A stretch of DNA of 64,000 nt, taken from the NCBI RefSeq assembly GCF_020283565.1, contig NC_060063.1, forward strand, positions 19,596,720 through 19,660,719, written 5' to 3'. Position 1 is the stretch's first letter; each line of letters begins with the position of its first letter. Below, piece after piece: positions 11,224 to 22,619 of this stretch. This DNA is from Trifolium pratense (lineage: Eukaryota; Streptophyta; Magnoliopsida; Fabales; Fabaceae). Below the pieces are notes generated by a model. That model had not been told where the DNA came from. It did not search any database and saw nothing but the letters and a program-made list of their open reading frames with translations. The position numbers were made by a program, and so were the translations under genes.

Positions 11224-11547
11224 CCAAAAGTCAGAAATTTTTTTTTTTTACCCCAACAATCTTCACTCTACCCCAACATATTTTTCAAAATACCCAGTAT
11301 ACCCTTATAAAAATTAGTATATTTTAACTTTTTTTTGTCGTGTTATACTGTTCCGGTACACTGTTTCATCCTAAAAAAATATTGTTCCGGTAAGTATTTA
11401 TCTTTACCGGTATGTTAATTTTACCGGTACACTTTTAAAAAAAATATTCCAGTATGTTGATTTTACCGGTACACTTTTTAATAAGTGTTCCGGTATGTTG
11501 ATTTTACCGGTACACTTGATTTTAATAAGTGTTCCGGTATGATCTGA

Positions 11548-11660
11548 GTTTGGTAGACGCGGTCTCCCAGGAATTGACAAGGCACCTGTTGTCTTCCTAT
11601 GACCAATGGGATTGTGCTTCTTCAGCGCATCGATTTCCTGTTTTCTGATTGATTCTAAAA
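11548..11660 (-). pseudogene. Coding-like fragment in the MULE, copy 1
   Basis: On the - strand it reads ...EIDALKKHNPIGHRKTTGAL followed by SIPGRPRLPNSD. The same block is repeated 230 bases away with mainly conservative amino-acid changes, which suggests it came from exons of a host gene. I do not recognise the parent family. Both pieces are bounded by MULE sequence and cannot make a full protein. Confidence 0.5.
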
Positions 11661-11784
11661 ACTGCAAATAGAAAGACACATCATATCAACGTTCCTGGTT
11701 ATCGTTGATAGCTTAGCTCAAAACCAGATATAATAGGCTATTATCTAATAGACTAACATAATGTTCCTGATCTGCTGCTAATGA

Positions 11785-11882
11785 ATCTGAGTTTGGTAGA
11801 CTCGGTCTCCCAGGAATCGTTAAGGCAGTTGTTGTCTTCCTATGACCAATGACATTTTGTTTCTTCAAGGCATCGAACGAAG
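11785..11882 (-). pseudogene. Coding-like fragment in the MULE, copy 2
   Basis: It reads FDALKKQNVIGHRKTTTAL then TIPGRPSLPNSD, a diverged copy of the segment at 11548-11660 in the same orientation. The two may be adjacent exons of one captured, internally duplicated gene or a duplication inside the element. The parent is not recognised. Confidence 0.5.
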
Positions 11883-12529
11883 AGATAGTGTTTACCGGAA
11901 CACTTATTAAAATAGCAACAGAAAAAAAAAAAAAAAAAAAACTTGTTGAATTGAAGGCAATGCAAACAAGTGAAAAAATAAAGCACAAAAACATTATAAA
12001 TGGTGTTGAATCGAAACATAAATGAAATATAATATAAGTATGTATAAGTCAACTGATGATATGATGAAAGATGCATTTGAAATGGCGACGAAAGATTCAG
12101 ACGGCGATGGTACAAGAGTGCAGCGAGGTGTAATCCAGTACGGCAAGGAGCGTTAGTTGGTTTCATCTAACATACCGGAACACTTTTTGAAAGTGTTCTG
12201 GTAACAAAAAATTTCTGCAATTTTTCTATACCTGAACATATTTTCAAAGTGTTCCGGTGACCAATTATGATTGGAAAATATTCTATCGGAACACTTTTTA
12301 AAAAGTGTACCGGTAAAGTTAACTTACCGGTAAAGATAAATACTTACCGGAACAGTTTTTTGGGATGATGAAAATTCTACTGGAACAGTATAATACGACA
12401 AAAAAAAAATATTAATTTTTTATAAGGGTATATTGGGTATTTTAAAAAATATGTTGGGGTAGAATGAAGATTGTTGGGGTAGAAAAAAAAAATTCCAAAA
12501 GTCAGCCCAAGCCCAAAATTAGGCAATCC

Positions 12530-12735
12530 ATTACTCGCGCGCCCCCCATATACTACCCAGTTACTTGCGCGCCCCCCTTTTGCTTAGAGCACCCCCCAGT
12601 TTTTTTTCCTTTTTCTCCTAGATTTCTTGTGAGCCCCCAAATTTTTTTTCCTCCCCTAGATTTCTAGCGCGCCCCCAATTTTTTTCCCTCCTCCAAACTT
12701 CTAGCGCACCCCCCTAGCGCGCCCTCGTTTCCAAT
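12530..12735. repeat. C-rich degenerate array
   Basis: About eight irregular units such as GCGCGCCCCCC, GAGCACCCCCCAG and TAGCGCGCCCCC, separated by T-rich spacers. The same unit style occurs inside the MITE at 16788-17262, so this is probably the interior of an older, broken copy of that element. Confidence 0.75.
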
Positions 12736-12890
12736 TAAATAATAACTTTTGTTCCTTTGAAGTATATATTATAAAAATCCATTTTTAATTAATTTTCGTC
12801 ATACACCCCCTCGAAGCCCAACATAATAACGAATGGTTCATGTATATATAAAGCATACTTGTCAAACATACAATTTAATTTTAAGTTTTA

Positions 12891-14319
12891 TCTATACATA
12901 ATATAAAGAGGATACCTCATTTTGGTATGGACTTTTTTTATTACCATTTTACCCCTAGCAGTTTCATTTTATTGGTTTAAATTCAAATAACCCACTTTCA
13001 TACGGTTGCTTACTAATAAATCATGTACACCATTTATCTATTCAAATATGTTTCTCGGTTACATAATAAATCAACTTCTCCACTCCATTTGCATTTGAAT
13101 GTTTATTCTCAAATAAGGGATTGATGTGGGCATCGGAATGAAAATGAGAGACGGGGATATGGAGAAACATAACTATGCATGTTCCATGTTATTTTTGTCT
13201 CTACTCTCTCTAATATGCAGGTTCCATGTTATTTTTTTTTATATAAGTTTATATAGTGTATATACACGAACCTTCAAATATGTATTACCAATTAGAAGTT
13301 TGAATTTTTCATTAGAAGCAATAATTGTGGAAGCAAAAGTATAAAAACCAAATGCAAAGTTTTGGAGGATAATGGTGTGCTGTTGAATTTCAAAGAGACA
13401 CAAGTTTTTACTTATAAAAACGGACTAATATAACATGTTACACTTACAAAGTTTTATTATTCTTCTTTTTCACTTCTTCCTTCATCTGTTTATATATATG
13501 ACTATATAAATTATTCACAAAAAGGAATTTGATCCCTAAACTATTAATCTTTCTCCAAGTTAGTCCCTAAACTATTATTAATACATCAATTTAATCTCTC
13601 GATTCTTTTAAAAACATGAGACATGGATTATTAATAGTTATGGACTACTTAGTATATATTTATATAATTTATCGACCTTATTAAGAGAGTTTGATAGTTT
13701 GGAGACCAAATTGAAAATAATAGTGTGCATGGATAAGTACATTTTAATAGTCACTCTAAAAAATAATAGTGCATGTTATTGTAGAATTTTATCAAGTGAA
13801 TATTTGTTGTTTGAAGAAATTTCACAAATTACAGTGAAAAATAGTAAGTGAATATTTGTGTGCGTGGAACCTTTGATGTTTTTTAATTTACGAATTTTCA
13901 CATTGGATTCAACATCTCTCTATGAATTAATTTGTTGTTTTCCAAAACCTAAATATTAAAAGAAAAAAAAGATTTATGAAAAAAATTAAGATTTATCGTT
14001 TACAAACGTTAGCAGAATAAAAATATGCGAATAGATGGGCACAAGATATTCTGTCTGCATTTTTCATTGTGCTAACGTGTATATCTCAGTTTAGTAATGC
14101 ATGATAATCTGTGCAATTAGATGTCTGCAGTTTCACTTAATAGTTTTTTACATTTAATTCAACGTCTCTACGTGACTTAATTTGTTATTTTCTAAAAGCC
14201 AACTATTCATAAAAAAAATAGATGTATAAAAAATTTGGAATAATTTTCAATATAAATTAGCATAATAGAAACCGTGGATCACACAGGCGGGCACGGAACG
14301 TGCCCGTCTGGCCGCTAGT
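12891..14319 (+). mobile_element. Non-autonomous Helitron candidate
   Basis: The 3' end shows the hairpin GGGCACG-gaa-CGTGCCC (about 14290-14306), a short spacer and CTAGT (14315-14319). The proposed 5' end is TCTATACATAATATAAAGAG at 12891, preceded by A, a common start in plant Helitrons. There are no terminal inverted repeats, no target duplication and no Rep/helicase sequence. The 3' end is more secure than the 5' end; the base after CTAGT is C, not the usual T. The interior includes a 'ccctaaactatta' segment that looks like another dispersed repeat (13540-13740) and no gene. Confidence 0.55.
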
Positions 14320-14359
14320 CAATCATAATCACAATATAAATAAAATCTCATACATTAAT

Positions 14360-14362
<3 letters not shown>

Positions 14363-14427
<65 letters not shown>
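14363..14427. repeat. (TA)n microsatellite, left flank of TIR element 1
   Basis: Uninterrupted AT dinucleotides ending exactly at GGGAGTGTATCCGG. Confidence 0.97.
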
Positions 14428-14430
<3 letters not shown>

Positions 14431-15349
14431 AGTGTATCCGGTGAGAACTGATAATTATTATGAGAAATGAGAACTATTAATTATAACCATCAGATTTAAT
14501 TGACGCATTAGATTAAAATTCTCTCACTTACTTAAAACCTCATGTGATTCTATTTGAACAATTGAAAAATCTCCCTATATATAATCTTTCCTAATTTATT
14601 TCTATAATCTTTTCTAATCTATTAATACGTCTCCCTCCAAAACTTACCACTCTTTTGATCACCTCCTCCAAAACCTATTGAATAACCTGCTTCTCTTCTT
14701 ATTTATTTTTTTTTCCTTTGCTGCTTGCGCCATCTTCTTTTTTTATTTAAAATTTCAATTTCAATTTTTTTATATTTGTAAGGTTATGTCAACAATGACA
14801 TTTCTTTTTGGGTTGCAAGATATTTTTTTTATATTTCAATTCTTTTATAGTTGACTTACAAATTTGTTATATTTCAATTTCAAACTCTATGTCAACAATG
14901 GCATTTCTTTTTGGTTTGTAAAATATTATTTTTTAAGCAATCAAATTTTACTGGATAAAAAATGTACGTAGCACAAGATGTACAAAGGGCACTATAAAAG
15001 AAACATCAAACCGGTAGCAGTAAAAAACTAAGCCTATGTGACAAGAGCAACAACACAAAGGTAGGCTGCGAACCCAACGGAGGAAAGAAAATACATAACA
15101 ACAACTCCTAGGCAACATTACACAAAAATAAATCAGCTTTTGGAGTGGGTTGCATTAATAAATTAGGAATGATTATAGAAATAAATTAGGAAAGATTATA
15201 TTTAGAAAGATTTTTCAATTTGCATAAATAGAATCACATGAGGTTTTAAGTGAGTGACAAAATTTCAATCTAATGCGTCAATTAAATCTAGTGGTTATTA
15301 TTAATAGTTCTCATTTCTCACATAATTATCAGTTCTCACCGGATACACT

Positions 15350-15352
<3 letters not shown>
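14428..15352. mobile_element. (TA)n-bounded inverted-repeat element 1, 925 bp
   Basis: Both ends are GGGAGTGTATCCGGTGAGAA and its complement. Inverted similarity extends about 200 bp (14428-14620 against 15165-15352) with blocks such as AATTGACGCATTAGATT and AAAACCTCATGTGATTCTAT. Both sides are pure (TA)n. The centre (about 14700-15120) has no gene; 14935-15120 resembles a worn retroelement stretch. Superfamily not assigned. Confidence 0.88.

Positions 15353-15381
<29 letters not shown>
15353..15381. repeat. (TA)n microsatellite, right flank of TIR element 1
   Basis: The AT dinucleotide tract begins directly after the terminal CCC of element 1. Confidence 0.95.
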
Positions 15382-15385
<4 letters not shown>

Positions 15386-15529
15386 TGTTCTTTACAATAA
15401 AAAAATGATCGAATCCAATATCTCATGCATACTATCCAAATTTTTTTCAACTAACCCTAATTGCTTTATATGATTTTTTGCTTTATGTAGCATAGTTTTG
15501 TAAAATGGTTATGTGATGTTTTACTTAAT

Positions 15530-16110
15530 AACAATGGTTTCAGTGTATAACATCTTGACACTAATGCCCATATGAAACCATTTAACTAAAATAATGGTTT
15601 CAGTGTATAACGCTATGAAACCATTTAACTAGACTAATGGTTTCAGTGTATAACATCTTGAAACCAAATAACAAGACTAATGGTTTCAGTGTATAATGCT
15701 ATGAAATCATTTAACTAGAATAATGGTTTCTGTGTATAACAGTATGAAACCATTTAACTAGACAAATGGTTTCAGTGTATAACATATTGAAACCAATTAA
15801 AAGGACTAATGGTTTCAGTGTATAACATATTGGCACTAATGCTCATATAAAACCATTTAACTATAATAATGGTTTCAGTGTATAACAGTATCAAACCATT
15901 TAACTAGACAAATGGTTTCAGTGTATAACATCTTGAAACCAATTAACAAGACTAATGGTTTCAGTGTATAACATCTTGACACTAATGCTCATATAAAACC
16001 ATTTAACTATAATAATGGTTTCGGTTTATAACACCATGAAACCATTTAACTAGACTAATGGTTTCAGTGTATAACGGTATAAAACCATTTTTGCTGTGGA
16101 ATGGTTTCAA
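15530..16110. repeat. Palindromic minisatellite, about 12 units
   Basis: Units contain AATGGTTTCAGTGTATAAC, a short variable piece (CATCTTG, GCTATG, AGTATG) and TGAAACCATTTAACTAGA. Each unit is itself an inverted repeat (TGGTTTCA...TGAAACCA), so single strands can form serial hairpins. Some units are longer, with 'acactaatgctcata' inserted. No cas genes and no unique spacers are present, so it is not a CRISPR array. Confidence 0.92.
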
Positions 16111-16139
16111 AAAGTTGTTCTCCAAAAACATATTTAACC

Positions 16140-16680
16140 CTTAATAAAAATTGTGAAATAAATTTAAATTTTTAAAACGATATAAAACCGGAGAGAGTGA
16201 GGTATCCCCAACCGTTCCAAATAATTCAAAATACCCTAAATAAAATTTTGGGAAACTTTTATTAATATCTGATATTTATAAAAGCATATTTACCTCATTT
16301 AATTAACTAAAAATAGTTCCAGGTCTCAGAAAAATACCTAACTAGTCCCTAAATTCCCAGAAAATTATTTACTATTTTTCTGTAAAAACAATAAAAAAAT
16401 TTGGAGTCTCCTTGGCACCGCACGCGCCCCCACGCGCCGCCAGTGAGAGTGGGCGTGGAAGCGCGTCACTGTTCATCATCTTCCTCACCCATTTTCTGCA
16501 GAAACGGGTCGCGACGACCCGTTTCGTCGACCCGGTTCGTTCTCCCTCAATAATCAACGAAACTCGACGTTCTTTATACCGTTTTGATCGTCGTTCGATT
16601 TTATGAATGTTTTCGGTATTAGTTTTTGAAATCGGTGATCGAATCGCATATAAAATGTGGCCGAAATTGAGCAAGCAAAA
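16140..16680. repeat. GC-rich module, copy 1
   Basis: This stretch is homologous, in reverse complement, to 27725-28230. Shared blocks include CACGCGCCCCCACGCGCCGC, 'gtgagagtgggcgtgg', 'cagaaacgggtcg', 'cgaaactcgacgttc' and 'ggtattagtttttgaaatcg'. Open frames here are not conserved between the two copies, so I do not call a gene. It follows the AATGGTTTCA minisatellite, the same order as in copy 2. Confidence 0.8.
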
Positions 16681-16787
16681 TAGAAAGTTCTTAAGTTATG
16701 ATTATTACACGTGTAAAATCATCTGATGGCTGTGAATGACTTTTGCACCATACATAAGAAAAGGCTTATGCATATTAACTATTGTTG

Positions 16788-17262
16788 TTATGGTGCATAA
16801 GCTTTTTCCTTATGCACCATGCATAAATAATGAAAATTGCTTAACGCACCCCCCAAATTGCTTAGCATCCCCCCCCCCCAATATTGTTTAGCCCACCCTC
16901 AGATTTTCTCGCGCGCCCCCAATATTTTCTCACGCACACCTCAAATTTTCTCGCGCGCCCCCCAAAACCATTTTTGTTGTTGAATGGTTTCACATTAGAT
17001 GTACTTATAATGCCAAAAGCATTTTTACTGTCGAATGGTTTTAGAGGGTTATAATCCAAAGTCATTCGGCTTGTGGAATGGCTTTGTGTGTTATTTATGT
17101 TGGGGTGGGGGGCGCGCTTAGCAATTTGGGGGGAGTGCAAAGCAATTTGGGGGCACACTAAGTAAACTGGGGGCGATAAGCAATCTAGGGGGTGCGCTAA
17201 GCAATCTGAGGTATTTATGCATGGTGTACATAAGCAAGGCTTATGCACCATAACTTATGTCG
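16788..17262. mobile_element. MITE with C-rich and G-rich arms, about 475 bp
   Basis: The termini are GTTATGGTGCATAAGC and its complement, with about 45 bp of inverted similarity ending in CACCATGCATAAATA. Inside, a C-rich array (16845-16965, units like TCGCGCGCCCCC) faces a G-rich array (17100-17210, units like GCAATTTGGGGG), and the centre holds AATGGTTT-type palindromes. A partial extra terminus lies at 16743-16775. No clean target duplication was found. Confidence 0.75.
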
Positions 17263-17700
17263 TAGCACTCATATATCAAAGGGTTACTTTTGCTTTAATT
17301 AGAGAATTAAGCATAGAATAAAATGTGGCATTTATTTTGATTTCCGTTGGAAAATCCTAATTAATAGGATTATTGGTTTCACTTGATAGAGATTCTTTTA
17401 ATTGGTTAATATAAATACATATGTATCGTTTCGTCTGAATTTTTTATGGTCTAAAGCTACTTTTAAAATAAAGGTTAAAAATAAATACTTTAAAAATAAA
17501 GTTAAAGTTGTACCAAAAAAAAAATTAAAGTTAAAGTTGTTTAGTGATTTTATTTTTTAAAGATCTTTAAATAAACTCTGAGTGATATATTTTTTTAATC
17601 TCGTAGATTGATCCTAATAACATACCAAATAATTTTAAATTTGTTAAAATTTTACATTTATAATTTAAATGATATAAATTTTAAATTCAACAATTTTAAA
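17263..17700. other. No gene seen; host repeat flank
   Basis: AT-rich sequence without coding signals. The part from about 17610 ('taccaaataattttaaa...') recurs at 18118-18205 and forms the duplicated target of the TRIM. Confidence 0.6.
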
Positions 17701-17709
17701 TGATGAAAT

Positions 17710-18083
17710 TGTTGAATGTGAAGTTGTGTTGTTGGAGATTGTTTGAAGTCCCACATTGCTTAGGTTCCCGGGATGTGAAGTGTATAAATATGTGAGGGCA
17801 ATCTCACCCTTTGAGCTAGCTTTTGGGATGAGATTCAAACATATTTAACATGGTATCAGAGCCGGGTTAAGTACTGCAATGTGGACATTTGACCCAGGAC
17901 CACGCTAGGCGTGAGGGTGGGTGTTGAATGTGAAGTTGCGTTGTTGAATGTGAAGTTGTGTTGTTGGAGATTGTTTGAAGTCCTGCATTGTTTAGGTTCC
18001 CGGAATGTGAAATGTATAAATATTTGAGGGCAACCTCACCCTTTGAGCTGGCTTTTGGAGATGAGATCCTAACATATTTAACA
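17710..18083 (+). mobile_element. TRIM (terminal-repeat retrotransposon in miniature), 374 bp
   Basis: Two LTRs of about 141 bp (17710-17850 and about 17942-18083) start TGTTGAATGTGAAGTTG and end TATTTAACA. Between them are an iMet primer site TGGTATCAGAGC (17851-17862) and a purine-rich GTGAGGGTGGG tract. The 5-bp duplication GAAAT is exact (17705-17709 and 18084-18088). An empty paralogous site, 'aaatgatgaaatattatgtaa', lies at 18194-18214. A 20-bp unit of the LTR start is duplicated at 17922. There is no coding capacity, so it needs trans-acting enzymes. Confidence 0.93.
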
Positions 18084-18230
18084 GAAATATTATGTAAGTA
18101 TTACACCGATATAATAACATACCAAATAATTTTATACTTGTTAAAATTTTACATTTATAATTTAAATGATATATATTTTAAATCCAACAATTTTAAATGA
18201 TGAAATATTATGTAAATATTACACCGATAT

Positions 18231-18236
<6 letters not shown>

Positions 18237-18305
<69 letters not shown>
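18237..18305. repeat. (TA)n microsatellite, left flank of TIR element 2
   Basis: The AT dinucleotide tract ends exactly at GGGTAATGC. Confidence 0.96.
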
Positions 18306-18310
<5 letters not shown>

Positions 18311-19736
18311 ATGCTAATACACACTCACCTTAATTTTAGAAGGTGTGTATTAGCATCATACACCCACTTGTTTTTTTACAAAAAAATACCCCTTTTATCT
18401 CTCTTCAATTGTGATTTTGTGGATGTCCCTTAGAGTAATTTTCTAAGCTATTGCCATAGTTTCTCTCTCTTTGATTGATCTCTTAAACAATCACTTTATT
18501 TTGCTCTCTTTGATTGATCTCTTAAACAATCACTTTATTTTGCACTCTGGGGAAAACAATTTAACCATCATTCGGAAAAAAAAACATTTTTAGACTTTAA
18601 TTAGACTGATCTATTCTTTTCACAATTAAAAGAAAACATTTTTTTGGTTTTATTGAAGAAACTTTCCATTATATTTTTACAGAATTTTGATAGAAAACAA
18701 TTTTTGGAATTTTGTTTAAACTGATTTTCAGCTTAACCATAAAATCTTATTAATATTTGATCTCAATTTTTTTTTTGACATGATGGTTGTAGTGGGAAAA
18801 TTACTCTAAGGGGCATCCACAAATCACAATTGAAGAGAGAGAAAATGGGTAGTTTTTGTAAAAAGCAAGTGGGTGTATGATAGGGGTGTACATGGATTGG
18901 ACAAATCCGGTCGACCCGGTCAAACCCACCCAATCTAACCCAAAAAAGTGGGTTGGGTCGGGCTAGTGGGTGGATATGAATTTTAAAAATGAAAAATCCA
19001 TTAAAATAATCAGGTTTTGGGTAAAATGGGACCCAACCCAAGAAACCCACTGACCCACTAGTGCCATGTATTTTGAAATATTTTTTATGAAAATACTAAA
19101 GATTTTGCCATTTGATTATTAAATATTTTTATATTGAAAATAATTATACATTTTTTATGAAAATAAAAAGATTGAATCATTTTTATAAATAAATATGATA
19201 ACCAATCGCACTATTTTAAAAAAAAAAAGCCTCTATCCAAAAAAATTTGAATAATTTTCATAAACAAATATAATGATTCATCTATTAGTCATTTGATATT
19301 AAAAAAGTAAAAAAAAAAATCATTAATCATTTGGATAGCACACTATACAACTCATAAATTAGTGGGTTTATACAAAAAAGGGGTGATTAATTTTAATAAT
19401 GAAAAAAATTACACTATTTTTCAAGAAAATAGAACGGTTGAGTTATTTATATGAAAAAATATAAAGATTCGACATTTATATATTTAATATAAAAAAATAA
19501 AAAAATAATTTGGGTAACCCACTACCCAACTCAATCCAACCCGGAAATTAGTGGATTTACCCAACCCGGCCCAATGTTATAACGGGTGGTTATTTTGCTA
19601 GACCCAATCCGGAGTACCCTATGTGATTCGGATTTTGGTTTTGGTCAAACCCAACCCAATTTGGCTCACGTACACCCCATGTATGATGCTAATACACACC
19701 TTCTAAAATTAAGGTGGGTGTGCATTAGCATTACCC
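18306..19736. mobile_element. (TA)n-bounded inverted-repeat element 2
   Basis: The ends are GGGTAATGCTAATACACAC and the complement of GGGTAATGCTAATGCACAC. Inverted similarity runs about 140 bp (18306-18445 against 19736-19688 plus 18881-18780) once the hAT MITE is removed. The terminus itself folds back (TGCTAATACACAC...GTGTGTATTAGCA). A 39-bp segment ('tctctttgattgatctctt...') is tandemly duplicated at about 18463-18542. The left flank is a long (TA)n tract; the right flank is only TATAT. Confidence 0.85.
18882..19679. mobile_element. hAT-type MITE nested in TIR element 2, 798 bp
   Basis: The ends are AGGGGTGTAC and GTACACCCCA, with subterminal 'ccaacccaat' style repeats. The 8-bp duplication TGTATGAT is exact (18874-18881 and 19680-19687). 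Removing the insert restores the right inverted repeat of element 2. The interior is AT-rich, with several 'gggttgggtcggg' or 'ccaacccgg' motifs, and has no gene. Confidence 0.92.
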
Positions 19737-19761
19737 TATATGGGTAGAGTAGTGAGGAATT

Positions 19762-20089
19762 ATGGGACAAAAAATACATCCGCTCGGTTTCAGACTAGGT
19801 ACAACTCAAAATCATGATTCTATTTGGTTTGCACAACCAAGATATTATTCCGAGAATCTAAATGAAGATAAAATAATACAAGATTGTATCAAGAATTATC
19901 TACAAAAAAAGTAAGAATAGCCTTTGGTGTTGAGGGAATTGGACGAATAAAGATTAAAAAAAGAATCGATGTGATTCAAATCTATGTAGGACTTTCACCA
20001 AAGTTATTCATAGAGTGGGAGCCTCGAAGAAGAGTCGAAGAATTACAGACAAAAAAACTTACTTGTGTGAACCGAAAAATCAAGATTGC

Positions 20090-20094
<5 letters not shown>
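19762..20094 (+). pseudogene. rps3: Nuclear plastid DNA fragment: 5' half of rps3, frameshifted
   Basis: Translation from ATG at 19762 gives [16 protein letters not shown], the start of chloroplast ribosomal protein S3, through [14 protein letters not shown] frameshift in the A-run near 19905 then brings a stop. In the next frame the protein continues ([20 protein letters not shown] ... PRRRVEELQ ... [10 protein letters not shown]), where the (TA)n tract cuts it off. The usual protein is about 215-220 residues, so roughly the first half is present. rps3 belongs to the plastid ribosome and is normally plastid-encoded. With no transit peptide, a frameshift and a truncation, this copy is non-functional transferred DNA. 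Confidence 0.9.

Positions 20095-20152
<58 letters not shown>
20094..20152. repeat. (TA)n microsatellite, left flank of TIR element 3
   Basis: The AT tract lies between the broken rps3 fragment and GGAGGGTTATA. Confidence 0.95.
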
Positions 20153-20154
<2 letters not shown>

Positions 20155-20523
20155 AGGGTTATATTGACTCCAAGAGTAACTTTAAAGAGTTACTCCACAT
20201 CCCCACCCTTGATTTTGTTTAGATCTAATGGACTAAATTTAATCTATTATTTATATGTTTAGGAGTTTCTCTCTCATTGTCTTATTCATATGTGGCACCA
20301 TTTCATTGATCCATGTCTTATGTGGCATTCTAATATTTCTCCAATTCCTATGTGGCTAACTATGAAGGCATTTGCAATGATGATATCATTTTACTTAGAA
20401 TCTTTGGCTAATTTGGAAATTCAATCATTTCTCAATTATTGTTTATAAATCGTATTTAATGCACCTATTAAAAATAATTTTAAAAGGAAATAACTCAAAT
20501 TCAAATATAAATAATTATATCTC

Positions 20524-21717
<1,194 letters not shown>

Positions 21718-21733
21718 CACGGGGACATGAGAT

Positions 21734-21867
21734 TTTTTTTTTTTCAAAAAAAAGTTGATGGTTTATAAGTACCACCAACTTATTTACAAAGAAAATACTA
21801 TAATTACTGCTGCCAAGGATCGAACCCCTGACCAACAGCCTACACCCGCTCAGTCAGCAAGTGCCTA
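21734..21867 (-). mobile_element. SINE insertion with 16-bp target duplication
   Basis: The direct repeat CACGGGGACATGARAT occurs at 21718-21733 and 21868-21883. On the - strand the element has an A-box-like TGCTGACTGAGCGGG, a B box GGTTCGATCC and ends in an A-rich tail (T-run at 21734). This matches a tRNA-derived SINE. Confidence 0.82.
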
Positions 21868-22229
21868 CACGGGGACATGAAATAAAATACTCCTGAAGAA
21901 AACAAATGTCTAAAGGAGAGAGATGACGATTAAGAACAAATATATTAACCGTTAGATTAGTTTTTGCATAATGACATTTTTTTTATGAAAATAAAAGAAC
22001 AAATATATGAACATGTGAGTTGGGAACGGAGAGTGGAGTATCACTCTTCATTATGCCATTTCTCCTTAAAATCTCCAAAATTTGGATCTTTTATCATATT
22101 TAAATAAACTATTACATTAAAGATAAAATTAATTTTACAAATAATTAAAAAAATCACAATATTAAAATTTTAATAATCCATATTTTTCATGTGTGAAAAA
22201 AAATGATCTATATTTTTCATAGAACATTA

Positions 22230-22262
22230 ACCCGGGCGATAGCACGGGTAAGTTATACTAGT
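22230..22262 (+). mobile_element. 3' terminus of a Helitron
   Basis: The hairpin ACCCGGGC-gata-GCACGGGT is followed by AAGTTATA and CTAGT (22258-22262), with T after it. This is the canonical plant Helitron 3' end. I could not place the 5' end. Confidence 0.6.
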
Positions 22263-22619
22263 TCTCCATAATAATCATAGACCTCATCTTCCCTAATTAT
22301 TCTTCACAACATTATGATTCCCTCTTTGTCAAAATTAATACTTTCCTTTTCTTTTATTCTATCAATTAAGGAACAACATATATAGGTCCCTAGATCAAAA
22401 TCGTCAGGAAGAAGAAGAGAAAGGTTCTTGACATATTCTTCTTTAAGGTTATGGTTAACATATATAAGATTACAATTAATCTTAAGGAATGACACTTGAC
22501 ATTCATGATAATGTTTACATGTACCTATATAAAATCATCAACAAAATCATCAACAAATTCAATCTGTTAAAAAAATTAACAAATTCAACTTGTTATTTAT
22601 ATAGAGATGTAATGTCACT

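Larger units (their letters stand above)
11235..12494. mobile_element. Non-autonomous MULE enclosing a duplicated coding-like fragment (Pack-MULE candidate)
   Basis: Long terminal inverted repeats of about 190 bp (11235-11420 against 12300-12494) share ACCCCAACAATCTTCA, ACCCCAACATATTTTT and 'cgtgttatactgttccgg'. An 11-bp direct repeat CCAAAAGTCAG flanks them at 11224-11234 and 12495-12505, in the 9-11 bp range expected for Mutator-like elements. The subterminal DNA is full of 'ttccggta/taccggaa' motifs. The interior holds two diverged copies of a coding-like segment on the - strand. No transposase is present. Confidence 0.87.

Noticed and set aside
15530..16110. Possible CRISPR-like array
   Set aside because: Eukaryotic sequence context, units are palindromes with near-constant 'spacers', and no cas genes exist.
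16372..16674. 100-codon - strand and 64-codon + strand frames in the GC-rich module
   Set aside because: The frames are not conserved in the inverted second copy at 27725-28230.
18197..18433. Open frames made of Ile-Tyr repeats (also at 19884-20153, 20436-20783, 33173-33546)
   Set aside because: They are translations of (TA)n and (CA)n microsatellites, not genes.
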